Shown here in pieces: positions 11,104 through 20,455 of a stretch of 64,000 bases of DNA (the first letter of the stretch is position 1; each line of letters begins with the position of its first letter). Below the pieces are notes generated by a model. The model saw nothing but the letters and a program-made list of their open reading frames with translations. It was not told where the DNA came from and did not search any database. The translations under genes and the position numbers were made by a program. Location: positions 3,244,001 through 3,308,000 of the forward strand of contig NZ_JABRWH010000001.1 of NCBI RefSeq assembly GCF_013248975.1. The letters are read 5' to 3'. The stretch is from Neobacillus endophyticus (GTDB lineage Bacteria > Bacillota > Bacilli > Bacillales > Cytobacillaceae).

Positions 11104-11381
11104 TTATAGGGATGGTCGTATGTGAGTGCATCATATACGATGCCCATTCTTTAAAAGATAAGCGTGCGGTTCTGCAGCGAATTCTGACCCGTCTAAAACA
11201 GAAATATAATGTTTCTGCAGCAGAAGTAGGTTTTCAGGATACCTGGCAGCGAACAAAAATTGCGATTGCAGCCGTTACCGCTGCCAGAACTGCTACTGAA
11301 CAAGAACTGCAAAATGCACTAAAATTAATCGACTCATTCCCGGAAATAGAAAGAACGATCACCGAGATTGAATGGTTGTAA
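11100..11381 (+). CDS. ylxP: YlxP family protein (DUF503)
   Basis: A 93-aa protein with the DUF503 pattern ([32 protein letters not shown]..., then [22 protein letters not shown]). Its function is not established; its fixed place between infB and rbfA suggests a link to ribosome biogenesis. The 4-base ATGA overlap with infB indicates translational coupling. Confidence 0.9.
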   Translation: MIIGMVVCECIIYDAHSLKDKRAVLQRILTRLKQKYNVSAAEVGFQDTWQRTKIAIAAVTAARTATEQELQNALKLIDSFPEIERTITEIEWL

Positions 11382-11399
11382 CATATGAGGTGAATGCAA

Positions 11400-11768
11400 A
11401 TGAGCCTAAGAGCAAATCGTGTTGGAGAACAGATGAAGAAAGAACTGAGTGACATCATTGGCCGTAAGCTAAAAGATCCTCGGATTGGCTTTGTCACCGT
11501 AACAGATGTTCAAGTTACAGGGGACCTTCAGCAAGCAAAAGTATTTATCTCCGTTTTAGGGGATGATGAGCAAAAAGAGAATACGTTAAAAGGGCTTGCT
11601 AAAGCAAAAGGATTTATTAGAACTGAAATCGGACATCGAATTCGTCTGCGTAAAACACCTGAAATTATCTTTGAATTTGATGAATCCATTGATTACGGCA
11701 ATCGGATTGAAACGCTGCTTACCCAGCTTCATTCCGAAGAAAGTGCACCTGAGAAGAATGATGAGTAG
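11400..11768 (+). CDS. rbfA: 30S ribosome-binding factor RbfA
   Basis: RbfA is a KH-like cold-shock and 30S maturation factor that acts on 16S rRNA processing. The sequence matches the family throughout ([42 protein letters not shown]). I chose ATG 11400 because the ribosome site GAGGTGA abuts the upstream in-frame ATG at 11394; spacing to 11400 is normal. The length from there is 122 aa. A strong terminator follows, so truB may also be transcribed separately. Confidence 0.95.
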   Translation: MSLRANRVGEQMKKELSDIIGRKLKDPRIGFVTVTDVQVTGDLQQAKVFISVLGDDEQKENTLKGLAKAKGFIRTEIGHRIRLRKTPEIIFEFDESIDYGNRIETLLTQLHSEESAPEKNDE

Positions 11769-11785
11769 CAGAATTATGATGGTTC

Positions 11786-11816
11786 AAGGATAGACAAATC
11801 GTCTATCCTTTTTTAT
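11786..11816 (+). terminator. Terminator after rbfA
   Basis: AAGGATAGAC and GTCTATCCTT form a 10-bp perfect stem with a 5-base loop, followed by TTTTATT. Confidence 0.88.
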
Positions 11817-11919
11817 TAGAAGGATCCTGCAATGTAAAAGTACGTTTATTCCAAAAGGTGATAGAGCTAAAGCGAAATAACATTCTATAGAGTCAAGTTT
11901 TAAGAACGGAGCATAAGAA

Positions 11920-12840
11920 ATGGAAGGAATTTTACCATTATTCAAGCCTGCAGGCTTAACAAGTCATGATTGTGTTTTTAAACTAAGAAAAATATTAAAG
12001 ACGAAAAAAATCGGCCATACTGGGACTCTCGATCCAGATGTTACAGGTGTTCTTCCTATTTGTATTGGGAGAGCAACCAAGGTGGCAGAATATATCACGG
12101 ATGCAGGAAAAGCATACGAAGGAGAAGTAACGATTGGTTTTTCTACCACAACTGAGGATGCTTCAGGGGAAGTGGTAGAGGAGAGAAAAGTGAATCGGAA
12201 TATTTCGCGGACAGAAATTGAAGATGTCCTTGACTCATTTAAAGGAGAAATTGTTCAAACCCCTCCAATGTATTCAGCTGTAAAAGTTAATGGAGTCAGA
12301 CTTTATGAATATGCTCGAAAAGGGATCGAAGTTGAACGTCCGGCAAGAAAGGTAAACATCTATTCCATTCAACTGCTTGATGACCGACAGGAGTTTTCTG
12401 GAGAAACCATCAAGTTCCGTTTTCGGGTGAGCTGCAGTAAAGGAACGTACATTCGGACACTTGCTGTCATGATTGGAGAAAGTTTGGGATATCCCGCGCA
12501 TATGTCTAAACTAATACGAATCCAGTCAGCGTCCTTTAGTTTGGATGATTGTTTTACATTCGATGACATTCAGAATTTAATGGACGAAGGTCAAATTACA
12601 AACGTGTTAAAACCATTGGAATCAGCACTTTCTCATTTGCCGAAATGGCAGATTAATGATAAAGTAGCAGAGAAAGTGAAAAATGGAGCACTATTGAAAA
12701 TTCCAGAGCATTTAACAAAAGCAAACGGACCTATTAATATAGAAAATACAGATGGGCTGACACTGGCAATTTATTCTGAACATCCAAGCAAGCCAGGACT
12801 TCTTAAACCTGTAAAAGTTTTAAGAAATGATCTGAATTAA
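11920..12840 (+). CDS. truB: tRNA pseudouridine(55) synthase TruB
   Basis: TruB makes pseudouridine 55 in the T-loop of tRNAs. The catalytic aspartate is in GHTGTLDPDVTGVLPICIG (about residues 32-50). Family motifs GEIVQTPPMYSAVKVNG and GTYIRTLA follow, and the C-terminal PUA-like region is present. At 306 aa it matches B. subtilis TruB (309). It lies between a terminator and ribF, with ribF 29 bp downstream. Confidence 0.96.
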   Translation: MEGILPLFKPAGLTSHDCVFKLRKILKTKKIGHTGTLDPDVTGVLPICIGRATKVAEYITDAGKAYEGEVTIGFSTTTEDASGEVVEERKVNRNISRTEIEDVLDSFKGEIVQTPPMYSAVKVNGVRLYEYARKGIEVERPARKVNIYSIQLLDDRQEFSGETIKFRFRVSCSKGTYIRTLAVMIGESLGYPAHMSKLIRIQSASFSLDDCFTFDDIQNLMDEGQITNVLKPLESALSHLPKWQINDKVAEKVKNGALLKIPEHLTKANGPINIENTDGLTLAIYSEHPSKPGLLKPVKVLRNDLN

Positions 12841-12869
12841 AGGGTACGATTAGAAAAGGTGAATTTCAA

Positions 12870-13826
12870 TTGGAAATAAAGAAGCTTAATTTTCCATTAG
12901 ATTTAGCAGAAAATACGTTCCCCCCATTGGCAATGGCCCTTGGCTATTTTGACGGGGTGCATCGCGGGCATAAGCAAGTCATTGCCGAGGCAAAGAAACA
13001 AGCCATTGTTAAGGGGCTAAACAGCGCAGTCATGACATTTGACCCGCACCCCTCTGTGGTACTGGGAAGAAGCGAACAGCATGTCCAGTATATCACTCCA
13101 TTATCTGAAAAAGAAAAGATTATGGAAAGAGAGGGGATAGATTACCTTTTTATCGTTCATTTTACGCATGAATTTGCAAATCTCCTGCCTCAAGAATTTG
13201 TAGACCAGTTCATCATTGGTCTGAATGTGAGACACGTAGTTGCCGGATATGACTTTACCTATGGAAGAATGGGAAAAGGAACAATGGAAACTTTGCCCTT
13301 TCACTCCAGAGAAAAATTTACCTATTCGATTGTCCCAAAATTAACCGAAGGTGATGAGAAAGTGAGTTCAACCAGAATCCGTTCTTTGATTAAAACGGGA
13401 AGAATGCAGGAGCTTCCGGCGCTGCTTGGCCGTTTTTATACCACAACAGGTGTTGTCATTCATGGAGATAAACGCGGCAGGACAATTGGTTTTCCAACAG
13501 CTAATATCCATTTGAATGATGACTATATGATCCCTCCTGCTGGTGTTTATACTGTAAGAATGATGGTAAAGGGAACTTGGTTTAATGGTGTCTGCAACGT
13601 TGGCTACAAGCCAACTTTTAATAAAGAAGCGGTATCTCTCTCAGTGGAAGTACATTTATTTGATTTCCATCAAGAAATTTATGATGAAACAGTAGAAATT
13701 GAATGGCATTGCTATCTTCGAAAAGAGCAAAAGTTTTCCGGAATCGATGAACTGGTTTCCCAAATTGAGAAGGATAAAGAAAGAGCCATTCAGTACTTTG
13801 AAAACAATTCATTGACATCTCAATAA
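12870..13826 (+). CDS. ribF: Bifunctional riboflavin kinase / FAD synthetase
   Basis: It phosphorylates riboflavin to FMN and adenylylates FMN to FAD. The N-terminal nucleotidyltransferase domain carries GYFDGVHRGHKQVI (about 27-40) and the SSTRIR motif; the C-terminal kinase domain carries GDKRGRTIGFPTANI (about 205-220). At 318 aa it is full length. The start is TTG with AAAAGGTGA about 8 bases upstream. Its position right after truB is the standard bacillus order (ribC in B. subtilis). Confidence 0.96.
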   Translation: MEIKKLNFPLDLAENTFPPLAMALGYFDGVHRGHKQVIAEAKKQAIVKGLNSAVMTFDPHPSVVLGRSEQHVQYITPLSEKEKIMEREGIDYLFIVHFTHEFANLLPQEFVDQFIIGLNVRHVVAGYDFTYGRMGKGTMETLPFHSREKFTYSIVPKLTEGDEKVSSTRIRSLIKTGRMQELPALLGRFYTTTGVVIHGDKRGRTIGFPTANIHLNDDYMIPPAGVYTVRMMVKGTWFNGVCNVGYKPTFNKEAVSLSVEVHLFDFHQEIYDETVEIEWHCYLRKEQKFSGIDELVSQIEKDKERAIQYFENNSLTSQ

Positions 13827-13867
13827 CCAATCGTGATGAAATATCTGCAAGATTATCATGTTTTAAC

Positions 13868-13896
13868 TTGCATTTTAAGATAAAAACATGTATTCT
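13868..13896 (+). promoter_or_regulatory. Sigma-A promoter of rpsO
   Basis: TTGCAT (13868-13873), a 17-bp spacer and TATTCT (13891-13896). The transcript would have a leader of about 85 bases with GC-rich pairing segments (for example ACCGA and TCGGT at about 13938-13955). Leaders of rpsO often bind S15 for feedback control; that role is inferred here. Confidence 0.65.
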
Positions 13897-13989
13897 TAAA
13901 TACGTATTAAAAATAACCTTTGCTTGGCATGTCGAGTCACCGACGCATGCTCGGTAACAGGGGATTTGCGAATTAGGAGGTGAACATGG

Positions 13990-14259
13990 ATGGCACTTAC
14001 ACAAGAACGTAAAAATCAAATTATCAATGAGTATAAAACTCATGAAAACGACACAGGATCTGCAGAGGTTCAAATCGCTGTCCTTACTGAACAAATCAAC
14101 ACTTTGAATGATCACTTACGTACACACAAAAAGGATCATCACTCACGCCGCGGTCTTTTGAAAATGGTTGGTAAACGTCGTAATCTTTTGACTTACCTTC
14201 GTAACAAAGATGTTCAACGTTACCGTGAGTTAATCAATAAGCTTGGTTTACGTCGTTAG
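13990..14259 (+). CDS. rpsO: 30S ribosomal protein S15
   Basis: This primary 16S rRNA-binding protein of the 30S platform is 89 aa, the canonical length. The family sequence is clear: [26 protein letters not shown], then [25 protein letters not shown], and a basic C-terminus. A consensus ribosome site AGGAGGTGA lies upstream. It has its own promoter and a strong terminator, so it is a single-gene transcript between ribF and pnp. Confidence 0.98.
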   Translation: MALTQERKNQIINEYKTHENDTGSAEVQIAVLTEQINTLNDHLRTHKKDHHSRRGLLKMVGKRRNLLTYLRNKDVQRYRELINKLGLRR

Positions 14260-14264
14260 TTAAC

Positions 14265-14290
14265 AGAAGCGGGATTTTTCCCGCTTTTTT
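14265..14290 (+). terminator. Terminator after rpsO
   Basis: AAGCGGGA and TCCCGCTT stem with a T-rich loop, followed by TTTT. Confidence 0.88.
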
Positions 14291-14432
14291 GTTAGCCTTT
14301 AATTGCTTAAGGCCTAGACAAAAAAAGATTTTTTTTATACATATTTTTAAGTCAGGAATTTATTGTGCATACTATAAGTAATTTGGGTTAAAAAATAAGC
14401 TGATAAGGCTTTTTATATATTTTTTGATTTAG

Positions 14433-14470
14433 TATGATGATACAAGCGAAATGTGATCTTTCGCATCATC
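14433..14470 (+). promoter_or_regulatory. pnp promoter -10 and 5' leader hairpin
   Basis: TATGAT (14433-14438) could be a -10; the -35 is poor. Transcription would begin near 14445, directly at a hairpin of GCGAAA (14446-14451) and TTTCGC (14459-14464), flanked by GATGAT and ATCATC as a lower stem interrupted by ACAA. Such a 5'-terminal stem-loop can protect mRNA from RNase J and Y or serve PNPase autoregulation; the role is inferred. Confidence 0.45.
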
Positions 14471-14505
14471 CTCCTAAGAAATTTTTATAGAGAGGGGTAA
14501 AATTA

Positions 14506-16626
14506 ATGGACCAACAGAAATATGAATATTCCATGGACTGGGCTGGTAGAAAATTAACAGTTGAAATTGGCCAATTGGCTAAACAAGCCAATGGTGCAGT
14601 CATGGTACGATATGGAGATACTGCTGTTTTAAGTACAGCAACAGCTTCAAAGGAACCAAAGAATTTAGACTTTTTTCCATTAACGGTAAATTATGAGGAG
14701 AGGCTATATGCAGTTGGTAAAATCCCTGGAGGATTTATCAAGCGTGAGGGCCGGCCGAGTGAAAAAGCTATTTTAGCAAGCAGATTAATTGATCGTCCGA
14801 TTCGCCCTTTATTTGCTGATGGCTTCCGAAATGATGTACAAGTTATTAGCATTGTCATGAGTGTGGATCAGGATTGTTCCACAGAAATGGCTGCCATGTT
14901 TGGATCTTCTTTAGCGCTATCTTACTCAGATATTCCGTTTGAAGGACCGATTGCAGGTGTAGTCGTGGGCCGTGTTGATAATAAATTTGTCATCAATCCG
15001 ACGGTGGAACAAGCAGAAAAAAGTGATATTCATTTAACAGTAGCCGGTACAAAAGATGCCATTAACATGGTTGAAGCTGGAGCAAATGAAGTTCCGGAAG
15101 AAACGATGCTGGAAGCGATCATGTTTGGTCATGATGAAATTAAGCGTTTAATTGAATTCCAGGAAAAAATCGTTGCTGAAATCGGCAAAGAAAAAATGCA
15201 GATTACCTTGTACGAAATTGACAAAGATCTTGAGGCGGAAGTGCGAGAATTATGCGAAGCTGACATGGTCAAGGCCATTCAAGTTCAGGAAAAGCATGCA
15301 CGTGAAGATGCCATTAATGAAGTGAAGAAACAAGTACTTGCTAAATATGAAGAACAAGAAGCAAATGAGGATGACCTGAAGCAGGTTAAACAAATTTTGG
15401 ACAAGATTGTGAAAGGCGAAGTACGCCGCTTAATTACAGTTGAGAAAATTCGTCCTGATGGACGGCAAATTGATGAAATACGTCCACTTTCTTCTCAAGT
15501 TGGCATTTTACCTCGTACACACGGATCCGGTTTATTTACAAGGGGCCAAACCCAAGCTTTAAGTATTTGTACATTAGGTGCTATGGGTGATGTGCAAATT
15601 CTAGACGGACTGGGTATTGAAGAAGAAAAACGGTTTATGCATCATTACAATTTCCCTTCTTTCAGTGTTGGAGAAACAGGACCGATTCGCGGACCAGGCC
15701 GCCGGGAAATTGGACATGGCGCTTTAGGTGAACGTGCATTAGAACCAATTGTACCAACTGAAAATGATTTTCCATATACGATTCGACTTGTTTCGGAAGT
15801 GCTTGAATCAAACGGATCCACTTCTCAGGCAAGTATTTGTGCAAGTACATTGGCCATGATGGATGCTGGTGTACCGATTAAAGCACCTGTTGCCGGAATT
15901 GCGATGGGACTTGTAAAATCAGGTGAATACTATACTGTTCTTACAGATATTCAAGGTATGGAAGATCACCTAGGGGATATGGATTTCAAAGTAGCAGGTA
16001 CTGCCAAAGGTGTAACCGCGCTACAGATGGATATCAAAATTGAGGGTCTTTCTCGGGAGATTTTAGAAGAAGCCCTTCAACAGGCGAAAGTTGGTAGAAT
16101 GCAGATTCTTGAATCCATGCTGGCAACACTTTCTGAACCTAGAAATGAACTTTCCAAATTTGCACCAAAGATTTTAACAATGAACATAAATCCAGATAAG
16201 ATTCGTGATGTTATTGGACCAAGTGGTAAACAAATCAATAAGATTATTGAAGAAACCGGCGTGAAAATTGATATTGAACAAGACGGTACCATTTTTATTG
16301 CTTCTGCTGATTCCGAGATGAACCAAAAAGCCAAGAAAATTATTGAAGATATTGTCCGTGAAGTTGAAGTTGGACAATATTATCTCGGAAAAGTAAAGCG
16401 AATTGAAAAGTTTGGAGCCTTTGTCGAAATTTTTGCTGGTAAAGACGGACTTGTCCATATTTCCGAACTTGCAGAAGAACGGGTAGGCAAAGTAGAAGAT
16501 GTTGTGAAAATCGGTGATGAAATTCTCGTCAAGGTTACTGAAATTGATAAGCAAGGCCGAGTTAATTTGTCCCGTAAAGTAGTATTAAAGGAAACACGTG
16601 AAAAAGCTGAAGAAGCGAAATCATAA
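14506..16626 (+). CDS. pnp: Polyribonucleotide nucleotidyltransferase (PNPase)
   Basis: This is the phosphorolytic 3'-5' exoribonuclease of the mRNA decay machinery. Two RNase PH-like domains are visible (about 12-210, and 320-540, including [17 protein letters not shown] and [13 protein letters not shown]), with an alpha-helical linker between them. A KH domain (about 555-615, [11 protein letters not shown]) and an S1 domain (about 620-690) follow. At 706 aa it is full length. It stands alone between the rpsO terminator and its own terminator, and a leader hairpin lies just upstream. Confidence 0.98.
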   Translation: MDQQKYEYSMDWAGRKLTVEIGQLAKQANGAVMVRYGDTAVLSTATASKEPKNLDFFPLTVNYEERLYAVGKIPGGFIKREGRPSEKAILASRLIDRPIRPLFADGFRNDVQVISIVMSVDQDCSTEMAAMFGSSLALSYSDIPFEGPIAGVVVGRVDNKFVINPTVEQAEKSDIHLTVAGTKDAINMVEAGANEVPEETMLEAIMFGHDEIKRLIEFQEKIVAEIGKEKMQITLYEIDKDLEAEVRELCEADMVKAIQVQEKHAREDAINEVKKQVLAKYEEQEANEDDLKQVKQILDKIVKGEVRRLITVEKIRPDGRQIDEIRPLSSQVGILPRTHGSGLFTRGQTQALSICTLGAMGDVQILDGLGIEEEKRFMHHYNFPSFSVGETGPIRGPGRREIGHGALGERALEPIVPTENDFPYTIRLVSEVLESNGSTSQASICASTLAMMDAGVPIKAPVAGIAMGLVKSGEYYTVLTDIQGMEDHLGDMDFKVAGTAKGVTALQMDIKIEGLSREILEEALQQAKVGRMQILESMLATLSEPRNELSKFAPKILTMNINPDKIRDVIGPSGKQINKIIEETGVKIDIEQDGTIFIASADSEMNQKAKKIIEDIVREVEVGQYYLGKVKRIEKFGAFVEIFAGKDGLVHISELAEERVGKVEDVVKIGDEILVKVTEIDKQGRVNLSRKVVLKETREKAEEAKS

Positions 16627-16660
16627 ATGATTCAGGCTTTTAATAAGTTCTGAAGAAAGA

Positions 16661-16690
16661 TAAGTCAGGGTCATTCCCCTGACTTTTTTC
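16661..16690 (+). terminator. Terminator after pnp
   Basis: AAGTCAGGG and CCCTGACTT stem followed by TTTT. Confidence 0.88.
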
Positions 16691-16755
16691 AGTAATAGAT
16701 TACGTTCTACCTTGTCCTTATCCTTCATAATCTATATGGAAGGGGGATAGGGAGA

Positions 16756-17703
16756 ATGAAAAAGGTTACTTTAATCTTGTTCATTGGTTTGGCAGGATGG
16801 ATTTTAGTAAACAATCCAATGGTAAATAAATATGTAAGTACTCTAAAGGTAAATGTTCTTCCAGCAGGAAAACAAACGGATTCTTTATATCAAACCATTT
16901 TAAAGCATGCATCTACATACAATATACCACCTTCTGATGCCAAAATTGATCCTATTTGGAAAGCCATTCCTGGGTATAACGGGTTAAAGGTTGATATCAA
17001 CGCTTCTTATAAAAACATGAAGGCAAAGGGTGTATTTGACAGTAAGAAGTTGGTTTTTACTCAAATAAAGCCAAAAGTCCATCTGAAAAATCTGCCAGCC
17101 TCTCCCATTTATCGCGGCAATCCAGATAAACCGATGGTTTCATTTATTATAAACGTTGCTTGGGGAAATGAATATTTATCAGAAATCCTTGCCACGTTAA
17201 AGAGGCATCATGTAACAGCAAGCTTCTTTTTAGAAGGAAATTGGGTGAAAAAAAATCCGGAACTTGCCAAAATGATTGTAAGTGCTGGACATGAAGTCGG
17301 AAATCATTCTTACTCACATCCTGATATGGAAAGACTGACGGCATCGGCTGCGAGGGAACAGCTGATCAAAACAAACGAAGTGATCGAGGCTGCAACAGGG
17401 AAAAAATGTGAATGGTTTGCACCGCCAAGTGGGAGCTATCGTGATGAAACAGTAAAAATTGCGCGAGAATTGAATATGAATACAGTGATGTGGACAGTTG
17501 ATACGATTGACTGGCAAAAGCCATCACCAGAGACACTTATAAACCGTGTAATCAGCAAAATAGGCAATGGTTCATTAGTGCTGATGCATCCCACCGAAGC
17601 CACAGCAAAATCGCTCGATCGTTTAATTACAATGATTGAAAAAAAACATTTGCAAATTGGCCCTGTTTCTGAATTAGTAAGTGAGGAAAGAATTACAAAT
17701 TAA
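16756..17703 (+). CDS. ylxY: Polysaccharide deacetylase family protein YlxY, catalytic motifs degenerate
   Basis: A 315-aa NodB-fold protein with an N-terminal signal anchor (VTLILFIGLAGWILV, about 4-18), so it is exported. The NodB domain spans about 120-300. The zinc-binding histidine pair is intact (GNHSYSHPDM). The first motif, normally TFDDGP, reads INVAWGN, and the RxPxG motif reads APPSGSYRD, so the usual catalytic base and arginine are missing. Its position between pnp and the M16 protease matches ylxY of B. subtilis. A role in cell wall or spore cortex is possible, but activity is doubtful. Confidence 0.88.
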   Translation: MKKVTLILFIGLAGWILVNNPMVNKYVSTLKVNVLPAGKQTDSLYQTILKHASTYNIPPSDAKIDPIWKAIPGYNGLKVDINASYKNMKAKGVFDSKKLVFTQIKPKVHLKNLPASPIYRGNPDKPMVSFIINVAWGNEYLSEILATLKRHHVTASFFLEGNWVKKNPELAKMIVSAGHEVGNHSYSHPDMERLTASAAREQLIKTNEVIEAATGKKCEWFAPPSGSYRDETVKIARELNMNTVMWTVDTIDWQKPSPETLINRVISKIGNGSLVLMHPTEATAKSLDRLITMIEKKHLQIGPVSELVSEERITN

Positions 17704-17715
17704 TTAGTCTAAAAT

Positions 17716-17744
17716 TTGGAGAAAATAGTTTTAACAATTATAAT
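17716..17744 (+). promoter_or_regulatory. Promoter for mlpA
   Basis: TTGGAG (17716-17721), a 17-bp spacer and TATAAT (17739-17744); the -10 is perfect and the -35 is weak. Confidence 0.5.
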
Positions 17745-17789
17745 AAAACATTGGGATAGTATCTGCTGTTTTGAGACAGGAGGAAATAC

Positions 17790-19028
17790 ATGATAAGTAA
17801 GTTTACATGCCAAAATGGCGTAAGAATTGTGCTAGAACAAATACCAACCGTTCGATCTGTGGCTATTGGCATTTGGATCGGCACTGGTTCAAGACATGAA
17901 AATCCGCAAACAAACGGAATTTCCCATTTTCTAGAACATATGTTTTTCAAAGGTACAACAACAAGAACGGCCAAAGAAATTGCAGAGTCTTTTGACAGTA
18001 TTGGCGGTCAAGTAAACGCCTTTACCTCAAAGGAGTATACATGCTATTATGCAAAAGTTCTGGATACGCACTCTCAATTTGCATTGGATGTACTCGCAGA
18101 CATGTTCTTCAATTCAACATTTGTTGAAGAAGAACTGAAGAAAGAAAAGAATGTTGTTTTAGAAGAGATAAAAATGTATGAAGATACACCGGATGATATT
18201 GTACATGATTTACTAAGCAGAGCAGTTTATGTTGACCATCCGTTAGGTTATCCAATCCTAGGAACAGAGGAGACATTGAACACGTTTTCCAGTTCATCTC
18301 TAAAAGAGTATATTCATGAAAGATATACTCCAGAAAATGTTGTCATTTCGATTGCCGGGAATGTACCAGAAACCTTTATTCGCGAAGTGGAAAAATATTT
18401 TGGTTCTTATCAGGGCGGAAACCAAGAGCTTGAGGAAAATCTTCCTGTCTTCCACTCTAATCGTATTTCACGAAAAAAGGAAACGGAGCAGGCACATTTA
18501 TGTATTGGCTTTGAAGGCTTAAAAGTAGGCCATGAGGATATCTATAGTTTGATCACGCTTAATAATATACTAGGCGGCAGTATGAGCTCACGATTATTTC
18601 AGGAAGTACGTGAGCAGCGCGGATTGGCTTATTCCGTTTTTTCTTATCATTCTGCTTACCAGGATAATGGGATTGTAACCATTTATGGCGGAACAGGTGC
18701 AAAGCAGCTGGACTTACTATATGAAACCATTCAAGATACATTGACAAAATTGAAACAAGACGGGATTACTGAAAAAGAACTCACTAACAGCAAAGAGCAG
18801 TTAAAAGGAAGCTTAATGTTAAGTTTGGAGAGCACAAATAGCCGTATGAGCCGCAATGGCAAAAATGAACTATTATTAAAGCGACACCGCTCTCTTGATG
18901 AAATTATTGAACAAATTGATGCTGTTACGAAACAAAGTGTAGATCAAATGGCACAAGCAGTATTTACAGACCAATTTTCAACATCATTGATTAGCCCAAA
19001 TGGTGAATTCCCCAAAAAATTAAGTTAA
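17790..19028 (+). CDS. mlpA: M16 family zinc metalloprotease MlpA (YmxG)
   Basis: This is a processing-peptidase-like M16 protease. The inverted zinc motif HFLEH (about residues 49-53) is intact, followed by the FKGTTTRTAKEIAE segment and the downstream glutamate region (EEIKMYEDTPDD). At 412 aa it has the two-domain bacterial size. The C-terminal half has RLFQEVREQRGLAYSV. The ribosome site is AGGAGG. It sits ahead of ymxH and the dpa genes as in B. subtilis. Confidence 0.94.
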   Translation: MISKFTCQNGVRIVLEQIPTVRSVAIGIWIGTGSRHENPQTNGISHFLEHMFFKGTTTRTAKEIAESFDSIGGQVNAFTSKEYTCYYAKVLDTHSQFALDVLADMFFNSTFVEEELKKEKNVVLEEIKMYEDTPDDIVHDLLSRAVYVDHPLGYPILGTEETLNTFSSSSLKEYIHERYTPENVVISIAGNVPETFIREVEKYFGSYQGGNQELEENLPVFHSNRISRKKETEQAHLCIGFEGLKVGHEDIYSLITLNNILGGSMSSRLFQEVREQRGLAYSVFSYHSAYQDNGIVTIYGGTGAKQLDLLYETIQDTLTKLKQDGITEKELTNSKEQLKGSLMLSLESTNSRMSRNGKNELLLKRHRSLDEIIEQIDAVTKQSVDQMAQAVFTDQFSTSLISPNGEFPKKLS

Positions 19029-19057
19029 AAACAGTTCGAATTTGAACTGTTTTTTTC
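19027..19057 (+). terminator. Terminator after mlpA
   Basis: AAAAACAGTTC and GAACTGTTTTT form an 11-bp stem with a 6-base loop, and the T run continues. Confidence 0.88.
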
Positions 19058-19138
19058 TTTAGTCTAATTAAGGACGCCCCTTTATAAACTATTAAAAAGG
19101 CATTGTATATCCTAAATATGGGAAAGTGGGGAATAACT

Positions 19139-19393
19139 TTGAGACTAAGTGAATTAAGCGGAAAAGAAATCGTTGATGTGAAAAAAGCGGAACGGCTTGG
19201 AGTATTGGGTCAAACTGATTTAGAAATTAATGAAACGAATGGTCAAATTCAAGCATTGGTCATTCCTTCATTAAAATGGTTTGGTCTTAGAAAACAAGGA
19301 CAAGAAATAAGAGTACCTTGGCAGCATATCAAAAAAATCGGCTCTGAAATGATTATCATCGATATCATGGAGGAGGGAGAAGAAGAGCGTTAA
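19139..19393 (+). CDS. ymxH: YlmC/YmxH family sporulation protein (PRC-barrel)
   Basis: An 84-aa PRC-barrel-like protein (MRLSELSGKEIVDVKKAERLGVLGQTDLEIN...LKWFGLRKQGQEIRVPWQHIKKIGSEMIIID). Family members occur in endospore formers; the molecular role is unknown. I use TTG 19139, not the ATG at 19103: GTGGGGA lies 6-7 bases before it and the conserved family N-terminus MRLSELSG begins there. It is enclosed by terminators on both sides. Confidence 0.88.
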   Translation: MRLSELSGKEIVDVKKAERLGVLGQTDLEINETNGQIQALVIPSLKWFGLRKQGQEIRVPWQHIKKIGSEMIIIDIMEEGEEER

Positions 19394-19400
19394 TATAGAA

Positions 19401-19437
19401 AGCCCAAGCAAATAGACGTTTGCTTGGGCTTTTTTTA
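19401..19437 (+). terminator. Terminator after ymxH
   Basis: AGCCCAAGCAAA and TTTGCTTGGGCT form a 12-bp perfect stem with loop TAGACG, then TTTTTTATTT. Confidence 0.93.
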
Positions 19438-19459
19438 TTTTATCAATGGTGGAAAACTC

Positions 19460-19487
19460 ACCGTTTCAAGACTTCTTACATAAGATG
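19460..19487 (+). promoter_or_regulatory. Possible sigma-K promoter for dpaA-dpaB
   Basis: AC (19460-19461), a 17-bp spacer and CATAAGATG (19479-19487) resemble the sigma-K pattern AC-N16/17-CATAnnnTA. In B. subtilis the spoVF (dpa) operon is transcribed by sigma-K in the mother cell, which supports the call. Confidence 0.5.
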
Positions 19488-19552
19488 GTGAAGTGATAAA
19501 GAGCAAGAAGAATTCCTAGATGGATTTTTAAAAAAAGAAGGTGAATGATTTC

Positions 19553-20455
19553 ATGCTGACAGGGATGCAGATAGCCGTAATTGGTGGAGATGCCAGACAG
19601 CTGGAAATTATCCGGAAGTTAACCGAATTAGATGCCAGAATTTCTCTAATTGGTTTCGAACAGCTTGATCATGCCTTTACAGGTGCTGTCAAGGAGAAGT
19701 TGGAAGAGGTTGACTTTACGAATATCGATGCCATCATTTTACCCGTGGCTGGTACAAATTTGGAAGGTCAGGTTGAGACAATTTTTTCGAATGAAAAAGT
19801 GATTTTGACGGAAGAAATTCTCTCAAAAACACCTGAGCATTGTACCATCTATTCGGGTATTAGTAACACCTATTTAAATCATTTAATTGATCAATCCAAG
19901 CGTACACTAGTTCAATTATTTTCAAGGGACGATGTAGCAATCTACAATTCAATACCGACAGTTGAAGGAACACTTATGATGGCCATTCAACATACGGATT
20001 TTACTATACATGGTTCTAAAGTTACTGTTCTTGGATTAGGCCGATGCGGCATGAGTATTGCCAGAGCGTTTCATGCACTCGGGGCAAAGGTAAAAGTGGG
20101 AGCAAGAAAGAGCGAACATATTGCAAGAATTACTGAAATGGGTGTAACACCTTTTCATCTTAACAATACTGTTCAAGAGGTTTCAGACACAGATATTTTG
20201 ATTAATACCATCCCGTATTTAATCGTCAGTGCAGCTGTCATCTCTAAGCTGCCGGCAAACACACTCATTATTGACATCGCATCAAAACCCGGCGGGACTG
20301 ATTTTCGCTATGCTGAAAAACGAGGAATTAAGGCATTGCTGGCCCCGAGTTTACCAGGGATTGTCGCGCCTAAAACTGCCGGTCAAATTCTAGCAGACGT
20401 CCTTTCGCAACTGCTGCAAGAATCCCTATACAATAGAAAGGGGAAAGAAAAATGA
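19553..20455 (+). CDS. dpaA: Dipicolinate synthase subunit A
   Basis: With DpaB it converts the lysine-pathway intermediate dihydrodipicolinate (or its hydrate) to dipicolinic acid, the calcium-chelating solute of the spore core. The N-terminal region MLTGMQIAVIGGDARQLEIIRKL and a second Rossmann motif VLGLGRCGMSIARAFHALGA (about 160-180) are clear. I use ATG 19553; the upstream in-frame GTG at 19541 lies inside the ribosome site AAGAAGGTGA. The length is then 300 aa, close to B. subtilis SpoVFA. Its end overlaps dpaB by 4 bases. Its neighbours asd-dapG-dapA supply the substrate. Confidence 0.96.
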   Translation: MLTGMQIAVIGGDARQLEIIRKLTELDARISLIGFEQLDHAFTGAVKEKLEEVDFTNIDAIILPVAGTNLEGQVETIFSNEKVILTEEILSKTPEHCTIYSGISNTYLNHLIDQSKRTLVQLFSRDDVAIYNSIPTVEGTLMMAIQHTDFTIHGSKVTVLGLGRCGMSIARAFHALGAKVKVGARKSEHIARITEMGVTPFHLNNTVQEVSDTDILINTIPYLIVSAAVISKLPANTLIIDIASKPGGTDFRYAEKRGIKALLAPSLPGIVAPKTAGQILADVLSQLLQESLYNRKGKEK

